Shown here in pieces: positions 9,808 through 19,089 of a stretch of DNA of 30,689 nucleotides. The notes beneath the pieces were generated by a model. It saw only the letters and a program-made list of their open reading frames with translations, ran no database searches and was not told the DNA's origin. Both the position numbers and the translations under genes were made by a program. The stretch spans positions 1 through 30,689 of the forward strand of contig JAUCBJ010005832.1 in assembly GCA_032718475.1 (NCBI GenBank), read 5' to 3'. Numbering within the stretch: position 1 is the stretch's first letter; each line of letters begins with the position of its first letter. This stretch comes from Nemertoderma westbladi. Its lineage: Eukaryota; Xenacoelomorpha; Nemertodermatida; Nemertodermatidae.

Positions 9808-10326
9808 AGAACTTAGATCATATAGGCTAACTTAGATTATATCCTATACACGAAAGTAAATCCTAGACGCGAAATTAGTTCTTATAAACGAACTTAGATC
9901 CTATAGGCAAACTTACAACATATAGGCGATATTAGACACTAGAAGCGAACTTCAATCCTATACGCGAGCTTAGATCCTAGACGCGAACTTAGATCCTATA
10001 GGCGAACTTGGATCCTATACGCGAACTTAGATCCTAGACGCGAACTTAGATCCTAGACGCGAACTTAGATCCTAGACGCGAACTTAGATCCTATATGCGA
10101 ACTTAGATCCTATATATATGTGAACTTAGATCCTAGGCACGAACTTAGATCCTATAGGCGAACTTAGATCCTATACACGATCTTAGATCCCATACGCGAA
10201 CTTAGATCCTAGATGCGAACTTAGATCCTAGATGCGAACTTAGATCCTAGACTCGAACTTAGATCCTATACGTGAACTTAGATCCTAGGCGCGAACTTAG
10301 ATCCTAGACGCGAACTTAGATCCTAG
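9808..10326. repeat. 19-bp tandem array (GCGAACTTAGATCCTAGAC)
   Basis: About 27 head-to-tail units of 19 bp. The core AACTTAGATCCTA is nearly constant and the last bases vary (GAC, TAG, TAC). The left edge (9808-9960) is the most degenerate and the centre the most uniform, as expected for unequal exchange. Stops occur in every frame, so it is not a protein repeat. Confidence 0.95.
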
Positions 10327-10335
10327 ATTTAAAGA

Positions 10336-10790
10336 ACACATTCAACAAAAGAAAATAAGCATTATTCTATTATCGGATCCCTCAACCATCTACCCCTGCT
10401 CTCCATCGAAACTGGCATACAAATATTCAATATGAAATTGGCTCCTTCAGCACTCTACCTTATAACCAGTATCGGCAAATACCTCACCTTAGCGAACCTC
10501 AAAGAATTAGATAAAATAAAGAATACCCACATAAAAAGAATGCTCTCTCTTCATACATCGGCCTCCTCTACTCTCGCTCTGAATTTAGTTAAAGAAAAAC
10601 CATTTATGGCGACCGTGATTTCCAAACATTGATGTGCAAATATTGATGTGCAACTCACCTCCAACTCACAGAATAATACAAAATTTAATAGATAACAATC
10701 CAATTTCAGCATTACTTCTAGACAACGTACATTCTGCATTAAATCAAAATTGTTACAATTTAGATTCAAATAAAGAAGACATATTACAGA
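10336..10790 (+). pseudogene. LINE ORF2 C-terminal region (second family)
   Basis: The plus strand is open from 10336 to TGA at 10630-10632. The peptide reads ETGIQIFNMKLAPSALYLIT, then YLTLANLKELDKIKNTHIKR, then MLSLHTSASSTLALNL. This is the pattern after the RT domain of many arthropod LINEs (a YG[IL]-like hydrophobic segment, W/Y-LT--NL--L--VK---LKR-LGL---A---L). A second frame continues at 10634-10790 with PPTHRIIQNLIDNNPISALL and DNVHSALNQNCYNLD, so there is at least one frameshift near 10630. RT catalytic motifs are absent: it is a 5'-truncated tail. It begins immediately after the 19-bp array. It is unlike the LINE tails at 1105 and 5599. Confidence 0.6.
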
Positions 10791-11560
10791 GGAGTGTATC
10801 TACATTACAACCTGCTGTTACAAACAGCATCACAGAAGGTGGCCATAATTCTTCCGGATTTCGATGGAATTTTAACAAGGCAACAAATTGGGGTATCACG
10901 TGGGGTGTATGTAAAAATATACTGTAGGGACGGCAGCAGACGATTTACAGGGGATATTTTAGAATTGGGGAGTCACAAAATGACGTAGTTGTTCAAAATG
11001 AAACTTATTACCTTCAGTGTATCAGTAACTCGCAAGGTCTCATATTTAAATGGGGCGAAACATTTTCATTCCAGGACACAGTGGGAAAAAAATATTTAAA
11101 AAATAATATACAGCGATCCAATATCTTTACTCACTTTTCATTTCTCATTTTATCGAAAAAAACACAACATCAAAACTTAATAACAAAGCATAAACAAATG
11201 TCACAATTTGCCGGACAAAATATTCTAAAATGTTGTTTCCACCCTCAGTTTCACCTCATCCATCAGCACTTAGTGAATCGTTCAATGTGCTGGAAAATAG
11301 ACTGCACCCGTACCACAAGATAGAGGTGTCTGTGGGGTCTACCGTACGAACATTGTGATGTCGGACTCTGCTACCAGGACGGATCTGCCACCATAAATAA
11401 CGGAACGGATACCTTTGTTGGAAATCCTCCAACATATTCCCCCATATACTGCACGATGACATATCCACGTTGTATTCCAGTCGGAATTTCCCTGTATATG
11501 ACGTAGCCATCTGGGAGTTTTACGTAGGAAATACGCCGCACACAAACAGGCCAATTTCAA
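10791..11560 (+). pseudogene. Decayed coding-like stretch, unrecognised
   Basis: Several plus-strand frames of 40-80 codons follow each other with frame changes: one around 11081-11323, one about 11240-11358 (HPSALSESFNVLENRLHPYH) and one about 11338-11508 (DVGLCYQDGSATINNGTDTF, then NPPTYSPIYCTMTYPRCIPV), and one about 11497-11566 (VYDVAIWEFYVGNTPHTNRP). The amino-acid make-up is protein-like rather than low-complexity and the order is collinear, which suggests one broken gene upstream of the Helitron-like Rep. I do not recognise the protein. Confidence 0.25.
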
Positions 11561-11590
11561 CCGCCTACTGAGTCAGTCACATTACTTCGC

Positions 11591-11648
11591 TAAGTGCTGA
11601 TGGAAGTGTCCCATTGCTATAAGTGCTGATGGAAGTGTCCCATTGCTA
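11591..11648. repeat. 29-bp perfect tandem duplication
   Basis: The 29-base segment at 11591-11619, starting taagtgctgatgg, is repeated exactly at 11620-11648. The 15 bases at 11590-11604 are also found inverted at 11259-11273, so a 346-bp segment is flanked by 15-bp inverted repeats, one of which was later duplicated. Confidence 0.85.
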
Positions 11649-11910
11649 TTTCCCGAGGCCTTTTTATTTCCCCTTATTTTTTATTTTGCCAGGGAGGATA
11701 TTTCTATATTAGGTGCACTCCTTTTGGTTCTGTATTCTAATAGAAATCAAAACAAGCGTGGTCTCGCTTCTCTCTCCGACCACCTGGAGATACGATTACG
11801 GGGAGTGGGAGTGTGACATCAAAAGTTCTTGCTTATTTAGATTTTACTCTGCATCCTTAGTACTAAACCGCGGTCTAGAATTTTTAAACTTAAATAAAGT
11901 AAGTATTGTG

Positions 11911-12700
11911 ATGAGGGAAAATAAATTAAACTTCAGCGAGATCGATTCTCGAAAAAAGGTCAACGAACTGGCCACTCTCACAAAGGACGGACCCTGGACC
12001 TACTTTATTACATTGACTTGTAATGACAGTGAGACACCCGGTGTGGCGCCATTTACAAACGCCACCAAACGTAAATACGGCCATACAGAGGACTACAAGT
12101 TTCAACTTGTTCCATGGGGTGTTGTATTGCTCAGAGTGTGGGTGCGCACCGTACATTACGTACTCCATTGTCTGCAGTTCAGCAAAGAACAACCTGCGGA
12201 CATGTTAAAAACTTGTGGTCCAGGTTCGAGTTCCAAGACCAGAAGGCCATAGGGAACAAACCCCATGTACATATGGGTATAACATTATTTCCAGAGGATG
12301 TCGATGTGTCACTATCTAGAATCTGCTGCCAATCTAAAAGTTTATTTCATGGGAGTTTCGGAATTTAGATGATCTTATTGGGGAAGGACTAGTACGAGAC
12401 TTGCGGGACAAAAACAATTTTCTAAATCAGTTACAATGTGGGAGTGTGGGAGGGCAATGCATGAAACATACTGATAAATTTGGAAAACCCATTTGCAGAT
12501 ATACCAAATATCCGGAATCGGGGGTTTCCAAATTTATTCCAAAGGAAAATCTGTATTGCTGGGTCGTATCAGTACGCTGCTATGGCTAACGAATTCTTCA
12601 TCCCAACAATACCTCGGCTCTTTGTGTTAATGTGCTTCTGTACAAACGTCCTTACTAAGCTTACTGAACGTTGGTTATTACACCTGCAACAACGGCCTCA
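11911..12700 (+). pseudogene. Helitron-type Rep (HUH nuclease), frameshifted fragment
   Basis: Starting at an ATG at 11911, the plus strand reads NELATLTKDGPWTYFITLTC followed by NDSETPGV, the entry motif of the Rep/Helitron-like N-terminal domain (TxF-TLTxN). That frame runs to TAG at 12250-12252. A second frame, open 12114-12368, contains NLWSRFEFQDQKAIGNKPHV then HMGITLFPED: the PHVHMG is the two-histidine HUH metal-binding motif of rolling-circle Rep proteins. A third frame, 12401-12589, gives a Cys-rich stretch (QCGSVGGQCMKHTDKFGKPI then CRYTKYPES), which corresponds to the HxC...C...CRFGFP-type segment that follows HUH in Helitron Reps. So the domain order is right but at least two frameshifts and stops separate the parts. 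Catalytic-tyrosine and helicase regions are not found before about 12.95 kb; the copy is truncated. Assignment rests on motif order, not on an alignment. Confidence 0.6.
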
Positions 12701-13002
12701 AAAATAAATGTAGGACACGTAACGTGGTATTCCAGATCGCCTGTAACCTGACCAATCACCCCTTTTAATTGATGGAAAGGAGCAGGTATATTTTTACTAC
12801 CAAAATGTACCCTTTGCCTTACATTGAGGTAGATTTTTAGCTGGGTAAGTTTTAACCAGGGTACATTTTCACTTGTTCCCTTCAATTTTGGACATATTAT
12901 ATTAATATTCATTAAATATATCTTCAATAAAATCTTCAATAAATATTAATTTCTTTAATATTGTCAATATCTATTTAATACAACCTTAACTGATTATTTT
13001 CT
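12700..13002. other. Spacer after the Rep fragment
   Basis: AT-rich. One open frame runs on the minus strand (12661-12939, 92 codons) but it overlaps the plus-strand Rep remnant and has no recognisable motif; I leave it unassigned. No helicase motif was seen on the plus strand. Confidence 0.35.
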
Positions 13003-13205
13003 TTGATCTACGAATGTTATCCACTCAACAGCAATAATTTCATTCACTCAATTTCTATATCAATCTCTATTTACTTTGATCTACGAATTGTTCTACGAAT
13101 TTTATCAACTCAACTGCAATATTTGCATTCTTCTATAAATATTATTTCTTCGATATACTCAATTTCTACATCAATCTGTATTATCTTTGATCTACGAATT
13201 GTACC
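13003..13205. repeat. Degenerate tandem repeat (CTTTGATCTACGAATTGT-type units)
   Basis: The phrase tttgatctacgaat recurs at about 13000, 13075 and 13187, each followed by a tatccactcaac/atcaactcaac-like segment and a tcaatttctatatcaatct-like segment. Three imperfect units of roughly 75-110 bp. The open frame across it is a by-product. Confidence 0.65.
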
Positions 13206-13257
13206 CCAACTGGCACTGGACCCTCCAAAGTTATTCCTTTGAAACCAATCCGCTATT

Positions 13258-14168
13258 ATGTACTGTGATACCCCTAGGCCACAGAAGTACCTCTCTACAC
13301 ATCTTCAGAAATTTCATAATTTAAGTAAGGAAGAATCCAAACTACGAATGCAGGAATTTAAAGAAGCACAGTCCCAATCTAAATCTACAAAGGTCATCAA
13401 TAATCTAGAAGATTCTATTTATACAGTAGTTAGGCAAATTATGGTTGCAAACAATGTTGGGGAGGGGGCTGAAGTATTGTCTGATTGGGTTATTTCGCGG
13501 CTAGGTAAAAAAGTTGATAAGGGTGTCCTAAACAAAGTTATATCATTAAGAGGCAATGACTTTATAAAATATAGAAACGTAGGAAGTCAGGCAGGTAGTG
13601 GTATCAGAGGCTCCATTGCTTGTGCTAGGGTTTTGCAAGCTGATATTAGTGGTACTTCTAGAGCTCCGTCTAGTGTGCCAATCAGTACCACTGTTAGGGC
13701 ACTACTAGTACCACTAATAGCAGTTATGCTGCTAATTTTAGGCCTAGTCATCTTATTACCAGTACTGCAACTGCAACCAGTCCCACTGGTATTGATAACG
13801 GAGACCTTAATGGGGGGCAGATTTCTGTAGATCTTCCTTCACTTTCAGCATCACCTTCCATGATAAACTTGCCTTCCCCTACCACCCCTTGTTCAGTCAT
13901 CCTTGCAAGGTGCGACTCTGTCCTTAAAGATAAAGGTTGTAGGAGGAACTTGAATTTTTGTTTTTCTTCAGATGATGCTAATAGTGAAGGAGAGATCATA
14001 CCACCTCCTAAACGCCCCAGAGTTATTGATGATGATAGTGATTGCGAAGAGGTGGTTGGGAAGGGTGTCACACCTGGCTATAACTGGGGTGCGCAATCGG
14101 TTAAGGGCAAGCATGCTAAACATGATTTTGACCTAAGGTTTGATCCGACCCATGTAGAGGTTCTCTAG
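13258..14168 (+). pseudogene. Unrecognised gene remnant with ZnF-like start and NLS-like acidic tail
   Basis: The first block, from ATG 13258, holds a C...H...H segment (CDTPRPQKYLSTHLQKFH) that looks like the second half of a C2H2 or BED-like finger, then a charged helical region (KEESKLRMQEFKEAQSQ) and a compact domain-like stretch (DSIYTVVRQIMVANNVGEGA, VISRLGKKVDKGVLNKVISL). Around 13690-13750 the coding sense passes to another frame: the first frame becomes a hydrophobic L/V/I string, while the frame ending at 14168 becomes Ser/Thr-rich and then reads PPPKRPRVIDDDSDCEEVVG, a basic NLS-like cluster followed by an acidic tract. I infer one frameshift in a single roughly 300-residue gene. 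It could be an accessory or DNA-binding protein of a transposon, but I do not recognise the family. Confidence 0.4.
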
Positions 14169-14183
14169 AAATAGAAGGACTCC

Positions 14184-14580
14184 ATGGAGGTGGATCAACG
14201 TAACAATCGAAAATATGTCAAGCAAAACCTTAACATGGCTGCTGCTATTGTGTTCCAGGTTCAAAGGCGGTTGGGCACCACTGATCAGGGTTTTGTAGAA
14301 CTGTACAGTCTGTGACAATGGGCAGTTAAAGTTGGTGATGGCAGAGGAGCGTGAGAAATGTGGCACAAAGGGTGAAAGTTTAGATGGCCACCTGAAGTGC
14401 CTACTGCGGTTCTTTCAGTTCAAATCTGGATCAACTGGTGCAGATGAAATATCATCTCACCTACGATCCAAGATCTCCTTGGCCAGAGAGGCTAAATTCC
14501 GCAAAACTACCACCCTTTGGTCATCCCTAGAGAGACAGGAGAAGGAGGTAAACTCAATGCTTGAGTTTCATGAGAAATAG
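14184..14580 (+). pseudogene. Unrecognised coding remnant following the 13.3-14.2 kb frame
   Basis: Two consecutive frames. The one at 14184-14313 starts MEVDQRNNRKYVKQNLNMAA and ends at TGA; the next, open from about 14310 to TAG at 14578-14580, contains LVMAEEREKCGTKGESLDGH then LKCLLRFFQFKSGSTGADEI and a Lys/Glu-rich helical C-terminus. A shift near 14313 would make it one protein of about 130 residues. The gap to the previous remnant is only 15 bases, in the same frame as its end, so both may belong to one broken gene. Function unknown. Confidence 0.3.
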
Positions 14581-14818
14581 TAAGTAATTGGTCAACATCT
14601 AACGTGACAAAATCATAAAAAATGGACATGCTATTCATTGGCTTCCTATATGGATTACGGGACATTTCAGATGGCAGTATATAAATATAATATTGCTTGT
14701 CCACGGTACCCTCTAAAAGTGGCAGCCCGCATAGGGCCCAGGATCTCGAAAGGGTTAATTTTATAATGAACTTATGTTTAATATTTTAAGACGCAACTAC
14801 GGATGATCCCAGATCTCA

Positions 14819-15118
14819 ATGCCCGCGACCACGTCAACAACGAGTTGGAATTACACGGAGGGAGAGGGTGGTACATCCTCGGCTGGGGTAAGCCGGCTGG
14901 CTACCTTGGTCGATGGTGTATCTGAAGACGCCAGAGTTCATATCACGCGAGTGATTCCGGCGGCCCCACTCTACCAATTCAATGTTTACGTGGCCGGGGG
15001 CGGCGGCATTGTGGGAGCCGGGGGTGGAGGCGTTGCGGGAGCCGGTGGTGGAGGCATTGCAGGAGCCAGGGGTGGAGGCGTTGCGGGAGTCGAGGGTGGA
15101 GGCGTTGCGAGAGAATAA
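14819..15118 (+). CDS. Small Gly-rich repeat protein or chance frame
   Basis: An ATG-to-TAA frame of 99 codons. The first 60 residues are Thr/Ser-rich then mixed (VDGVSEDARVHITRVIPAAP). The last 40 are about four and a half copies of an 8-residue repeat, GGGGVAGA with variations, encoded by 24-bp units at 15008-15112. Synonymous and conservative changes between units keep the glycine pattern, but a 24-bp repeat stays open automatically. There is no signal peptide. Local GC content is much higher than its surroundings. Confidence 0.3.
   Translation: MPATTSTTSWNYTEGEGGTSSAGVSRLATLVDGVSEDARVHITRVIPAAPLYQFNVYVAGGGGIVGAGGGGVAGAGGGGIAGARGGGVAGVEGGGVARE
15008..15112. repeat. 24-bp minisatellite
   Basis: About four and a half head-to-tail units of gcgggagccgggggtggagg plus cgtt, diverging slightly from left to right. 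They form the 3' part of the small open frame. Confidence 0.9.
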
Positions 15119-15330
15119 ATTTCCTACATAATGTATTTGCGCGTGCGTATAACCCCCTAGTTATATTCTTAATATCATAATCATAGTCTCAACTTTTGTG
15201 AATTACGTGGCCTAAATAGATATATTTATCTGTTCTAGAAATTACTTTATCATATAAGTACATTGGTGCCATATCAACTAGGTTACTAGACTATAATATG
15301 CTAATTAGCAATAGCAAGAGGTTTTCAAAA

Positions 15331-16589
15331 TGGCTAAACTACTCAGCACAATACCTCTGCTGGAATCCTATCTTTAATACCAGAGTGGTGCGTACACTAC
15401 ATTGTCTGCTCACAGATCCATGACTGTTTTGTAATAAAAGGGAGTTTGGAGAAAGGCCATATGGTCGACGAGTACGTTGTATTAGAAGGACTAGACAGAG
15501 GAACTTCTGTATCAATAAAAATGCTGTACACCCCTCCAATCTGGCAGGATCGGTTAACAGATTACATGCCAGACCTCATACGGAAAGGAATTGGAAAAGA
15601 CGGGACAGAATACAACCGAAATAAGGCTGATTCCTTCCTCGATATTGAACCGCAATTAATTGAAGTAGCTATTTCCTATGTTGGGAATCCATGCCAGTCT
15701 TATACGCGGAAAGTTGAAGCGCTGATTATAAAGGACGTCAGAAATATCACGGCTATAGTAACTATCAACTTTTTCCAACCAGAGATAATATACGGGGATA
15801 TTGAATGTCTAAATGCCCAACAGATTTCATATATCCGGGATGCCCTAATCAAGCTAAGACTACAGTTGTCGGACAACGACTGTGAGAAAATTAAGGCGGC
15901 TGCAAGGGCTGATGAAGCCCCTTAAGTATTGGAGATGCCAGACAAAGTAATGTCACTGTTCAATCAGAAAACAGTTGATCCTAATAAAGATTTTGAAATA
16001 TGCCACATAAAGCGGATGGACCTACGCAAGGAGTGCCTGCATATTGCAATAGGAAGGATGTACGAGACAAGGGGTAATTTCGACCTTTTGACACACGCTG
16101 ATAAAACACCTGATAAAAAACATGAAGGGTGTAAAATGACCGATAAAAAACATGAAGGGTGTAAAATGACCGATAAAAAACATGAAGGGTGTAAAATGAC
16201 CTGGAAGACAATCTTCCCCCTCGGGATGAAGAAGCTCCCTTGATGGATCAAACTACTAATATATAGGCATGTGAAAATCTAATGTCAAGACTGGTTCAAA
16301 ATCAAGACACCAATCGTGAATTTGAAGACTTAATAAGGAAATGCTTACCACACTGGGTGAATAACATCAAAGGCTGAGAGAAAGCTATTCGGTGTAGGAA
16401 GAGCAAAGGAGTTGAGGAAAAAGGTTTTCCTAGACGAAGGCTTAGAGCTACATAAATTCATGATTCCTTCAGCAAAAGCTGATCCTATTGTGGAGGAATT
16501 TGTAACCTATCTCGGCTCAGACAACCCGGACGGCAATCTCCCACCAATTGGGAGGAGATCATATAATTCTGTCCTAAGTATTCCGTAGA
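15331..16589 (+). pseudogene. Unrecognised long gene remnant, one main frame plus two shifted ends
   Basis: The plus strand is open from just after a TAA near 15328 to TAA at 15923-15925, with ATGs at 15446 and 15461, and continues in the same frame to TGA at 16241-16243 with only that one stop. The peptide looks genuine: IKMLYTPPIWQDRLTDYMPD, NRNKADSFLDIEPQLIEVAI, VRNITAIVTINFFQPEIIYG, then a helical Leu/Arg-rich part. Near 16110-16200 it contains three copies of a 10-residue repeat (DKKHEGCKMT). After about 16200 the coding sense shifts frame (NLPPRDEEAPLMDQ, ENLMSRLVQNQDTNREFEDL) and again near 16370 (AERKLFGVGRAKELRKKVFL, then ADPIVEEFVTYLGSDNPDGN), ending at TAG 16587-16589 at the edge of the 44-bp array. 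No Pfam-like signature is recognised. Endogenous viral, transposon or host origin are all possible. Confidence 0.4.
16111..16200. repeat. 30-bp repeat, three tandem units
   Basis: Three 30-base units at 16111, 16141 and 16171, differing only in the first base (t/c/c). In frame they encode DKKHEGCKMT three times. The lack of divergence makes this expansion younger than the decay of the surrounding frame. Confidence 0.95.
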
Positions 16590-17233
16590 AGATCAGAAGT
16601 TGTAACCTCAAATTATCCTAAGTATTCCGAAGAAGATCAGAAGTTGTAACCTCAAACTATCCTTTAAGTATTCTGTAGAAGACCAGAAGTTGTAACCTCA
16701 AACTATCCTAAGTATTCCGTAGAAGATCAGAAGTTGTAACCTCATACTATCCTAAGTATTCCGTAGAAGATCAGAAGATGTAACCTCAAACTATCGTAAG
16801 TATTCCGTAGAAGATCAGAAGTTGTAACCTCAAACTATCGTAAGTATTATGTAGAAGATCAGAAGATGTAACCTCAAACTATCCTAAGTATTCCGTAGAA
16901 GATCAGAAGATGTAACCTCAAACTATCCTAAGTATTCCATAGAAGATCAGAAGTTGTAACCTCAAACTATCCTAAGTATTCCATAGAAGATCAGAAGTTG
17001 TAACCTCAAACTATCCTAAGTATTCCGTAGAAGATCAGAAGTTGTAACCTCAAACTATCCTAAGTATTCCGTAGAAGATCAGAAGTTTTAACCTCAAACT
17101 ATCCTAAGTATTCCGAAGAAGATCAAAAGTTGTAAACTCAAACTATCCTAAGTATTCCGTAGAAGATCAGAAGTTGTAACCTCAAACTATCCTAAGTATT
17201 CCGTAGAAGATCAGAAGTTGTAACCTCAAACTA
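16573..17233. repeat. 44-bp tandem array, about 15 units
   Basis: The unit begins taagtattccgtagaagatc and continues agaagttgtaacctcaaact plus atcc. About 15 units fill 661 bases. Recurrent variants (gttg or gatg; ccgtag, ccatag or ccgaag) are shared by neighbouring units, indicating local duplication. Its first unit overlaps the end of the decayed frame at 16589. Confidence 0.95.
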
Positions 17234-18059
17234 TTATTTTCAATCTATTTCTAGTGATTGAGTAATTGAGTGATTGAGTGATTCTAGTGACTGATTCTTA
17301 TGATTGAGTAAAATCAGTTCAATTCCGTATTGAACATAATTTTGGCATTTAGTATTAATTAAAAATTAAAAATAATTTATAGTATTGATGTTTAGGGCCT
17401 GTATTATAAATAATAAATTTGCTTATGTAATAATTTATATTATGGGAATTTTCTAACTTTATTTATATTATAAATAATAACAACGATTTAATTAATATTC
17501 TGCATAGGGAGAGCTCGTAATTTTCACTAAAATAGATTTAAAATAATTAATTTATATCAGATGTAAATACATAAATGATATAAATTTCCCTCAATTGGTT
17601 ACCATTTTAATTCGTTTTTTGTCGAATTGATCTCATATTATCTGTATTGAGTATTCGAGTAATACCTGTGTATCTGCTCCGTCCCTTTGGTAGACACAAA
17701 CCTGGACCATCCACTAATAAAAAGTTTTAATTATTACTCAGATGTTGCCATTGGTTATATTATTTAACCAATCAGTTCTTTGACCAATAATATATGGTTT
17801 ACAATGCGTGTAATGGAGTTGGTACCCATTCAGAACTACTATAATGTTATATATGTTTATCTAATCTATTCTAATTATCTCGGTCCCACTGGCTGGTTGT
17901 GGTTTCCCTATAGTTACCCAACAACCCTATGTCATTGTACATCCGTCTGTGTTACTAAACTGTCAACTCTGTTTTGACAATCGCACTCCATTCCACACTC
18001 AAAAACACCAGTTCAGCTATTTAATTCCTTATATATATTAATAATATTATAATTATATA
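17234..18059. other. AT-rich intergenic, no gene seen
   Basis: Very AT-rich with short TGAGTGATTGAG-type repeats at 17255-17300. The short open frame at 17780-17977 is low in information and is not supported. Confidence 0.45.
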
Positions 18060-18254
18060 ATGGACCGCATTAATATTAGTGGGAATAACCCACGGATTTC
18101 TATTTTTAATACGGGTAGGCCTACTGATTCGGGACGAGGTCGTGGGTGTCGGTGGGAGACGATTCCAACCATATGCCCCCCTGTAGTCCGCACAGGAAAC
18201 GATTCCGCGTTACCCGCCACTCCTACCGGTGGCGCCGGCACCACCGTGCCATAA
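18060..18254 (+). CDS. Small unrecognised ORF in a GC-rich, CpG-containing island
   Basis: ATG at 18060, stop TAA at 18252-18254, 64 residues. The protein is Gly/Pro/Thr/Arg-rich with a GRGRGCRW segment and a PATPTGGAGTTVP end; no hydrophobic segment. The frame coincides with a sharp block of GC-rich, CpG-bearing DNA (about 18110-18250) in an otherwise AT-rich region, and the minus strand is also open through it. It could be a first exon or CpG-rich promoter-type element, or a fragment of a GC-richer transposon. Confidence 0.25.
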   Translation: MDRINISGNNPRISIFNTGRPTDSGRGRGCRWETIPTICPPVVRTGNDSALPATPTGGAGTTVP

Positions 18255-18557
18255 TGATTTGATTTTAAGGGATGTATTTTTATAAAAATATAAAATAATT
18301 AAAAAATGAAGAATTAGAAAATTTTGAATTAATTATATTATCCGTTATATTGGGTCAACTGTAAAAATTATCTGAAACTTGGAATGGGTTCATACTAAAC
18401 AAATATTTGTTCGTTTTATTTACTATTCATATACAACAACATTTACCACTTCAATCAATACTGTATATCATTTTAATCGCATATTTATCGTATGTACAGT
18501 ACCAGGATAGTGATTTTTGTCCGCTCGTTTTGCTTCTAACTGTGAGACAGATCATTC

Positions 18558-18586
18558 CTGTCTGACAGGGATGTCCTGTCAGACAG
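18558..18586. repeat. Perfect 12-bp inverted repeat (hairpin)
   Basis: CTGTCTGACAGG at 18558-18569 and its exact reverse complement at 18575-18586, with a 5-base loop. It lies in non-coding DNA; there is no T-run after it. Confidence 0.85.
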
Positions 18587-18599
18587 TTGATTTTGAAGA

Positions 18600-19089
18600 T
18601 ACGGAGGTCACATAGGCATGTTTTCCTAAATTAACAGTAATTCAACTGGTCCTTATAAAACATGCTTAGAGAGCAGTAATCTGAACCCATAATGGCTGCT
18701 TATATGTAAGACGTGTAGTTGTCATTGGTGTTTCTTGTGGAAGTGATAGGTGTACAAGAGTGTGTGTGCTCGTTGTAGACCTGCTGCAGAATATGTACTA
18801 CTATACAGTATATCAAAGATTCTACTATGGCTCTTTTTGTAACTCTGCACACTACAATATTTAAAATTAGTTAACCCTATTAGCATTAAGTATTAGTATT
18901 AACCTTATTGCGTTTTAACCTAAAGAGTGACACTGCCCCAATTTTATGACACCAAAATTTTTATCACGGTCATTTTAATATGCTGAATTGGCAGCCATTT
19001 GTTTGAGAATTCCCGAAAACATCAATAACAAAGTTATAATCCATATATTTTACATCAAAATATGAATTTGTATGTTTGATTTTTCATAT
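18600..19089. other. Non-coding spacer before the piggyBac-like element
   Basis: No gene. A second TTAACCCTATTAG sequence occurs at 18871-18883, in the same orientation as the element end at 19090, so an older or nested end may lie here. Confidence 0.4.

Noticed and set aside
12661-12939. 92-codon minus-strand frame
   Set aside because: It overlaps the plus-strand Helitron-like remnant, has no motif I know, and lacks promoter or splice support; left unassigned.
16573-17233. CRISPR-like array appearance of 44-bp repeats
   Set aside because: Units are contiguous with no unique spacers, so this is an ordinary tandem satellite in a eukaryotic context; the same holds for the 19-bp array at 9808-10326.
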